NCBI GenBank assembly: GCA_039811865.1
Contig: JBDHZK010000087.1
Span: forward strand, 1 to 11,238
Source of the DNA: JBDHZK01 sp039811865
Lineage (GTDB): Bacteria > Actinomycetota > Actinomycetes > Propionibacteriales > Propionibacteriaceae
Reading direction: 5' to 3'
DNA length: 11,238 bases
Shown: positions 5,574 to 11,238 of the stretch, piece after piece
How positions within the stretch are numbered: the first letter of the stretch is position 1
Layout: every line of letters begins with the position of its first letter
Translations under genes and position numbers: made by a program
The notes under the pieces: generated by a model
The model's input: the letters and a program-made list of their open reading frames with translations, nothing else
Databases searched by the model: none
What the model was told of the DNA's origin: nothing

Positions 5574-7087
5574 ATCAGCCTGGGGATCACACCCCGCATC
5601 GGCACCGACCACGTCTCGTGCCCAAGCCGGCCCCAGCCGGCGAGCAACTCATTGGCCGCTGCCCAGCCGGTCGTCGCCGCCCGCTCGAGCCCGGTGACCG
5701 GGGCGTCCGTGCGGCACAGGTCACCGGCCAAGACGACGCGGCGGTCCGGGGTGGCTACCTGGGGCCGCTGCTCCCACGGGATCGGAGCCGGGCCGTCGGT
5801 GTCGGTGCGCACCACCTGGTGGACGACCTCGGCGTCGGCGAGGCTCGGGACGAGCCGGCGCAGCCCGGCGAGCAGGGCTTCGGCGAGTGCGGCGGTGTCG
5901 GTGGGCGCGGCGTCCGGGTCGAGCCGGGCCTGCAGTTCCCAGACGCTGCCGCCCGTGGACTCGGCGAAGTCTCGTGCGTCGTCCTCGATGGCGTCCACGC
6001 GCCACAGGGCATCCAGTCCGCCAAGCTCGGTGACCGCGCGAAAGACCGGCGTCTGCGCCGCTGGCCGGCGGTCGAGCCAGACCCGGACCACGACGCTCTG
6101 CGGACCGGGCCGCAAGGCCTCGATCCGGGCGCGCCAAGCTCGATCGCCCAACCAGGGCGCGCCGTGGACGAGCCGCTGCAGCGTCTTCGTGCCGACGGCC
6201 AACACCATCGCGTCGGCCTGAAAGCGTTCGGCGGCGTGGGTGTAGAGCCAGACCGGGCCGGCGTCCTTGGCGCCGATGCTGAACACGTCGGCGTTGGTCT
6301 CGACGGCCACCCCGAGCCCGGCCAGGTAGTTGCCCAGGGGCGCCCAGAAGGCCTCGTCCGGTTCGGGGTCGGGGACGTCGAACGCCAGCCCTTCCGCCGA
6401 GCCGGTGAACGCCGCATGCAGCAGGCCGACCAGGTCGGCGCCTGGGATCTGCTCGGCCTCGACGCCGAAAGTCCGGGCCGCGACGTTCTTCACGACCCCC
6501 TCGGCGGCCTCGGGTAGGCGCAACTCGGCGAGGACGTCCGCGCCGGTCGTCCCGGCCCATTGCCGGTAGGCGGCGGGGAACTCGGCGCGGAGCAGCCGCC
6601 AGGCCGCGACCGGGTGGGTCCGCAGGGCGCCGAGGACGTCCGTGTGCGCGCTGACCAGGCCCAACGGGTTGCGCTGGCCGCGCAGTTTGGTCGCCTGGAC
6701 GGCTTCGGCCCGCGCGGGCATCGTGACCGGGTAGCCGTCGACCGGCCGCAGCCGTTCCAGGCCAGGATCGGTTCGGCGGAGCAGGGCCCGCAGGTTGTAG
6801 TTCTGCCGGTAGATCGCATGGACGCCGCGCGAGGCCCGCGCCGGCGTCCCGTCGGGAAGCGCGATCGGCCACGAGCGGGCTCGGCCGCCCAGGGATGCCT
6901 CGCGCTCGAGCACCATCACGTCGACGCCGCGCTCGGCCAGGCCGACGGCGGCGGTCAGGCCGGCCACTCCCCCGCCGACGACGAGTACGCGCGGCCGCTC
7001 GGGGGGCGTCCCCCGGCCGATGTGTGGTTGCGGGGCGGGGTGCTGCGCCGCCCTCCGGTCGTTCCCGGGACGCCAAGTCTTGGCCAC
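5570..7087 (-). CDS. FAD-dependent oxidoreductase, CrtU / carotenoid desaturase-like
   Basis: This 505-residue flavoprotein has an N-terminal Rossmann FAD site VLVVGGGVAGLTAAVGLAE (34-52, GxGxxG form) followed by the ribose-binding acid in LERE (60-63), the GGRA segment (67-70) and a C-terminal FAD motif VVLAGD (451-456). The order of landmarks matches actinobacterial isorenieratene synthase (CrtU) and relatives: SRGVHAIYRQNYNLRALLRR (86-105), SAEGLAFDVP (230-239), FWAPLGNYLAGLG (247-259), RVWLDRRP (335-342) and APVTGLERAATTGWAAANEL (462-481). CrtU enzymes desaturate and rearrange the beta ring of carotenes into an aromatic ring. This protein may use another polyene or isoprenoid, because no crtE, crtB, crtI or crtY lies nearby. 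The GTG at 7085-7087 is chosen for its strong ribosome site; the open frame extends 25 codons further to GTG 7162, with no visible support. It is convergent with the AAA/TPR operon. Family is secure, substrate is not. Confidence 0.92.
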   Translation of the reverse strand: MAKTWRPGNDRRAAQHPAPQPHIGRGTPPERPRVLVVGGGVAGLTAAVGLAERGVDVMVLEREASLGGRARSWPIALPDGTPARASRGVHAIYRQNYNLRALLRRTDPGLERLRPVDGYPVTMPARAEAVQATKLRGQRNPLGLVSAHTDVLGALRTHPVAAWRLLRAEFPAAYRQWAGTTGADVLAELRLPEAAEGVVKNVAARTFGVEAEQIPGADLVGLLHAAFTGSAEGLAFDVPDPEPDEAFWAPLGNYLAGLGVAVETNADVFSIGAKDAGPVWLYTHAAERFQADAMVLAVGTKTLQRLVHGAPWLGDRAWRARIEALRPGPQSVVVRVWLDRRPAAQTPVFRAVTELGGLDALWRVDAIEDDARDFAESTGGSVWELQARLDPDAAPTDTAALAEALLAGLRRLVPSLADAEVVHQVVRTDTDGPAPIPWEQRPQVATPDRRVVLAGDLCRTDAPVTGLERAATTGWAAANELLAGWGRLGHETWSVPMRGVIPRLI

Positions 7088-7094
7088 GCGTCCC

Positions 7095-7102
7095 CCTCTC
7101 CT
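7095..7102 (-). promoter_or_regulatory. ribosome binding site that fixes the oxidoreductase start
   Basis: Read on the minus strand, AGGAGAGG precedes GTG 7087; its GAGG ends 7 bases before the start codon. It is the best Shine-Dalgarno match in the window and argues against the longer GTG start at 7162. Confidence 0.75.
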
Positions 7103-7120
7103 GCTGGCACGAAAGCCTAC

Positions 7121-7152
7121 TGAGCCAATCGGCTGCGCAGCCGCCTGGCTCA
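7121..7152. promoter_or_regulatory. 32-bp near-perfect dyad upstream of the CrtU-like gene
   Basis: The left arm TGAGCCAATCGGCTGC (7121-7136) and the right arm GCAGCCGCCTGGCTCA (7137-7152) are complementary at 14 of 16 positions. The inner 14 bases (7130-7143) form a perfect palindrome. The dyad ends 34 bases before the chosen start of the CrtU-like gene. On the minus strand a weak -10-like TAGGCT (7119 to 7114) lies directly next to it, so the dyad would cover the -35 position, where activators or repressors of the MerR, TetR or GntR type often bind. That promoter reading is inference. It could instead be a leader hairpin. The rest of the 230-base gap 7088-7317 shows no gene or repeat. Confidence 0.5.
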
Positions 7153-7317
7153 CCAGAGCCACTCGCGCCGCGAAGCTGCCGACGCGCGATTTCCTTGGCG
7201 GGGAGTGGCCGGATCAGCCGACGACAAGACCGATTCGGGGCTCGCAGCCGCGTGGACAGCCCAAGGTTGGTAACACTGAGCCGCCGAGACGGCCGAAGAC
7301 TTCCGCGGGAGGCCGGT

Positions 7318-7941
7318 TCAGGCGGGCAGAAGCCGGGCGGGAGCCACCGAGTAGTCGGCCAGGTAGTCGATGACACCCCGCAGCGCGACGCGATCGGGGT
7401 CGGCGTAGTAGGGGCGCTGCGCCGCAGCGAAATCGGCCCACTCCCCGGCGAAGTCGAACGCCCAGGTGAACATGCTGGTCGGCTCGTCCGCGACCGCGAA
7501 CAGCAGCCGGAAGCCGTGCCGTTGGCGAACCGGGACGATCCGGCGCCAGATGCCGAGGAACTCGCCCCAGTCGCCGACGATGCTGTACCGGCGCAGGATC
7601 GCGAGGCGGTCGGGCGCAGTGCCGGCCGGCGGGAGGGCCTCCACGCGCACCGGTCGGATCAGCACGTTGCGGAACGCCAGTGGGGCGCGGGCCGCGGTGA
7701 GCTCGGCCCAGTCGGGGTCGGTGGCGAGGGTCGCGCCCGCGGCGTCTTCCGCGTGGGAGTACAGCGCGGTGAACTTGGGCTCGTCGGTGGCTTCGAGCAA
7801 CCCGTAGTGGACGACGAATCCGTGGCGGCGTCGCAGCGTCACCTCCGCCGCCCAGGTGTCCGCGAACGCCTGCGCCGCGCGCCGCCGGACGCTGAAGCGA
7901 TGCAGCCAGGTATGTGCCCAGGCGGCAGGCGGATCGAGCAC
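7318..7941 (-). CDS. tandem NIPSNAP-like dimeric alpha/beta barrel protein
   Basis: This 207-residue soluble protein contains two copies of a ferredoxin-like alpha/beta module of the NIPSNAP/ABM type. Copy 1 covers about 12-102 (RRRHGFVVHYGLLEATDE 37-54, then LTAARAPLAFRNVLIRPVRV). Copy 2 covers about 112-205 (RRYSIVGDWGEFLGIWRRIVPVRQRHGFRLLF), including the helix-plus-RHGF arrangement usual for NIPSNAP. RRHGF and RQRHGF mark the same point in both copies, so an internal duplication makes a self-contained barrel. Small proteins of this fold are often monooxygenases or binding proteins for hydrophobic ligands; no catalytic residues can be assigned here. The GTG start (7939-7941) follows GGGCGG by 9 bases, a site that overlaps the stop codon of the CMD-like gene. 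With a 14-base gap, the two genes form one operon. The open frame continues far upstream, antisense to other genes, which is not coding. Confidence 0.85.
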   Translation of the reverse strand: MLDPPAAWAHTWLHRFSVRRRAAQAFADTWAAEVTLRRRHGFVVHYGLLEATDEPKFTALYSHAEDAAGATLATDPDWAELTAARAPLAFRNVLIRPVRVEALPPAGTAPDRLAILRRYSIVGDWGEFLGIWRRIVPVRQRHGFRLLFAVADEPTSMFTWAFDFAGEWADFAAAQRPYYADPDRVALRGVIDYLADYSVAPARLLPA

Positions 7942-7955
7942 GATCGATAACCGCC

Positions 7956-8711
7956 CTACTCGGGTCGCAGTTCCTTGATGATCCGCACCGCATTGAGGGT
8001 GCGCGGGAAACCGATGTACGGGTAGCAGTGGATCATCGCCGCCAGCACCTTCTCGCGGCTGTTCCCGGCGCGGAAGTTGCCGAGCGTGTGTGCCTTCAGT
8101 TGGTTCGGGACGTCCCCCATCGCGGCGAACATGCACAAGACGAGCAACTCCCGGGTGGCCACGTCCAGGCCGCCGCGAGTGTAGAAATCGCCGAAGCCGG
8201 ACGACGTCAGGAAGTACGGCAGGGCCTCGCGCAGGCCCTCGGGCAGGTCGGCGAGCAGTTCGGCGATCTCGCCGCCGTAGAGCGGGAATTGGATCGCCTT
8301 CCCGCGTTCGAAGCGATCCTGTTCGGTAACGGTGCCCTGTGCGGGCAGCGGCAGTTCGATCCCGCGGGCGGTGAACGCCTCGTTCATCGCACCGACGGCG
8401 TTCAGCGTCTTCGGGTAGCCGACGAACGACGCCAGTTGATACACCGCCTCGCGGATCTCCACGGGGTCCAGCCCGACGTTCAGCCCGGCGCCGACATGCG
8501 CGGTCAACTGGGGTAGGCACTGCTGCGTCGCCAAGACGGTGATGGTGATCAGTTCGCGCGTCCGGTCGTCCAGGTCGCCGATGTAGAAGACCTCGCCGAA
8601 GACCAGGCGCTGCAGGATTTCCCAGAACTCCGGGTCGTCCGCGGACGCCGACCCGGGCCGGGCGCCGAACAAACGCTGGTAGGTCTCCTCGCTGCGCCGC
8701 ACTCGGTCCAC
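7956..8711 (-). CDS. double-domain carboxymuconolactone decarboxylase-like protein
   Basis: This 251-residue all-helical protein has two CMD/AhpD-like domains, about 30-115 and 165-248. Both share the pattern of an acid and Arg (TREL), a His and a Gly-rich turn (AHVGAGLNVG 71-80; AHTLGNFRAG 207-216), and a closing GYPKTLNAV / GFPRTLNAV (98-106; 234-242). Gamma-carboxymuconolactone decarboxylase acts in protocatechuate breakdown, whereas AhpD relatives use a CxxC-x3-H redox centre. Here the first domain has C65-x2-Q68-x3-H72, so the second Cys is missing, and the second domain has V201-x2-Q204-x3-H208. A CxxC redox cycle is therefore not expected. No other aromatic-degradation gene is nearby, so the true reaction is unknown. 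The GTG start (8709-8711) has AGGGGAG 5 bases upstream. It is first in a leftward operon with the NIPSNAP-like gene and divergent from the UvrA-like gene. Confidence 0.92.
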   Translation of the reverse strand: MDRVRRSEETYQRLFGARPGSASADDPEFWEILQRLVFGEVFYIGDLDDRTRELITITVLATQQCLPQLTAHVGAGLNVGLDPVEIREAVYQLASFVGYPKTLNAVGAMNEAFTARGIELPLPAQGTVTEQDRFERGKAIQFPLYGGEIAELLADLPEGLREALPYFLTSSGFGDFYTRGGLDVATRELLVLCMFAAMGDVPNQLKAHTLGNFRAGNSREKVLAAMIHCYPYIGFPRTLNAVRIIKELRPE

Positions 8712-8716
8712 GCCAA

Positions 8717-8723
8717 CTCCCCT
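8717..8723 (-). promoter_or_regulatory. ribosome binding site of the CMD-like gene
   Basis: On the minus strand AGGGGAG ends 5 bases before GTG 8711, which supports that non-ATG start. Confidence 0.65.
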
Positions 8724-8731
8724 CTGCCTGC

Positions 8732-8744
8732 TGCGATGATCGCA
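8732..8744. promoter_or_regulatory. 13-bp dyad upstream of the CMD-like operon
   Basis: TGCGAT (8732-8737) and ATCGCA (8739-8744) are perfect inverted repeats around one central base. The site lies 21 bases upstream of the CMD-like start, in the divergent region with the UvrA-like gene. A one-base centre makes an RNA hairpin implausible, so an operator for a dimeric regulator is the better reading. No regulator gene is nearby to support this. Confidence 0.3.
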
Positions 8745-8770
8745 CCCACCGCCCCGGACCGTTCACTAAC

Positions 8771-8806
8771 TGTTGATCAGGTAGGAATAGGCGGCCCAAA
8801 TCAACA
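8771..8806. promoter_or_regulatory. spaced 7-bp inverted repeat in the divergent region
   Basis: TGTTGAT (8771-8777) and ATCAACA (8800-8806) are perfect inverted repeats separated by 22 bases, about 50 to 86 bases upstream of the UvrA-like start. This is the most AT-rich part of the divergent region and probably holds promoter elements for at least one direction, although I cannot pair a clear -35 and -10. Half-sites for a regulator are possible; chance is also possible. Confidence 0.2.
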
Positions 8807-8846
8807 CCATCCGAGCGGGCCCAGCATTGCCAGGGGAGCAGTGGGC

Positions 8847-8850
8847 AGGA
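8847..8850 (+). promoter_or_regulatory. ribosome binding site favouring the GTG start of the UvrA-like gene
   Basis: AGGA lies 6 bases before the in-frame GTG at 8857. The in-frame ATGs at 8890 and 8905 have no comparable site. Homologues I recall begin close to the 8905 ATG, so the start stays ambiguous by up to 16 codons. Confidence 0.45.
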
Positions 8851-8856
8851 AGAATC

Positions 8857-11238
<2,382 letters not shown>

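Noticed and set aside
7088..7162. Twenty-five-codon N-terminal extension of the CrtU-like gene to GTG 7162
   Set aside because: The strong ribosome site belongs to GTG 7087, and the extension would translate the 32-bp dyad. It cannot be fully excluded.
7088..7317. A factor-independent terminator after the NIPSNAP-like gene
   Set aside because: The dyad in this gap has no following T-run on the minus strand and lies about 166 bases from the stop, so control of the next gene is the better reading.
5721..7376. Leftward frame of about 551 codons overlapping the oxidoreductase
   Set aside because: It is a shifted frame of the CrtU-like gene, Arg/Pro/Gly-rich and without motifs; the oxidoreductase frame has complete FAD sites.

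Overview
The window looks like a chromosomal segment of a high-GC Gram-positive bacterium (Actinomycetota). Base composition is strongly GC-rich, third codon positions are almost all G or C, GTG starts are common, and the closest family resemblances I recognise (DinB-like DUF, CrtU-type oxidoreductase, short UvrA-like ATPase) are typical of actinomycetes. I cannot name the genus. No RNA gene, insertion sequence, CRISPR array or origin is visible, and no gene shows an obvious frameshift.

Layout. (A) 1-2336: the possible tail of a rightward gene (1-31) meets two leftward glycosyltransferase genes that abut with no gap (1188-2336, then 45-1187). They look like the upstream end of an exopolysaccharide or cell-surface glycan cluster. 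(B) 2337-2497: a divergent promoter region. (C) 2498-5562: a rightward operon of four tightly spaced genes: a DinB-fold protein, a single-ring AAA ATPase with a TPR-like N-terminus, a 56-residue two-helix membrane microprotein, and a TPR protein ending in about four membrane helices. This is the least explained part of the window and the best candidate for an undescribed system, perhaps a membrane-docked AAA remodelling or unfolding machine. (D) 5570-7087: a leftward FAD oxidoreductase of the CrtU (carotenoid desaturase / aryl-ring synthase) type, convergent with the operon and separated from it by only 7 bases. Its upstream region carries a 32-bp near-perfect dyad. (E) 7318-8711: a leftward two-gene operon, a double-domain carboxymuconolactone-decarboxylase-like protein followed by a duplicated NIPSNAP-like small alpha/beta barrel protein. 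(F) 8857 to the right edge: a rightward, short-form UvrA-like ABC ATPase cut by the window end.

Intergenic stretches are 161 bases (2337-2497), 40 bases (4285-4324), 230 bases (7088-7317) and 145 bases (8712-8856), so no gene-free stretch exceeds 300 bases. Several contain inverted repeats that could be operators, and both convergent junctions carry a short hairpin overlapping the stop codons.

How the genes work together. The two glycosyltransferases probably act one after the other on one lipid-linked glycan. In operon C the soluble AAA motor, the microprotein and the TPR membrane protein plausibly form one complex, while the DinB-like protein may only share the promoter. The CrtU-like, CMD/NIPSNAP and UvrA-like units appear to be independent. 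Functions are inferred from protein motifs only; no database search was possible.
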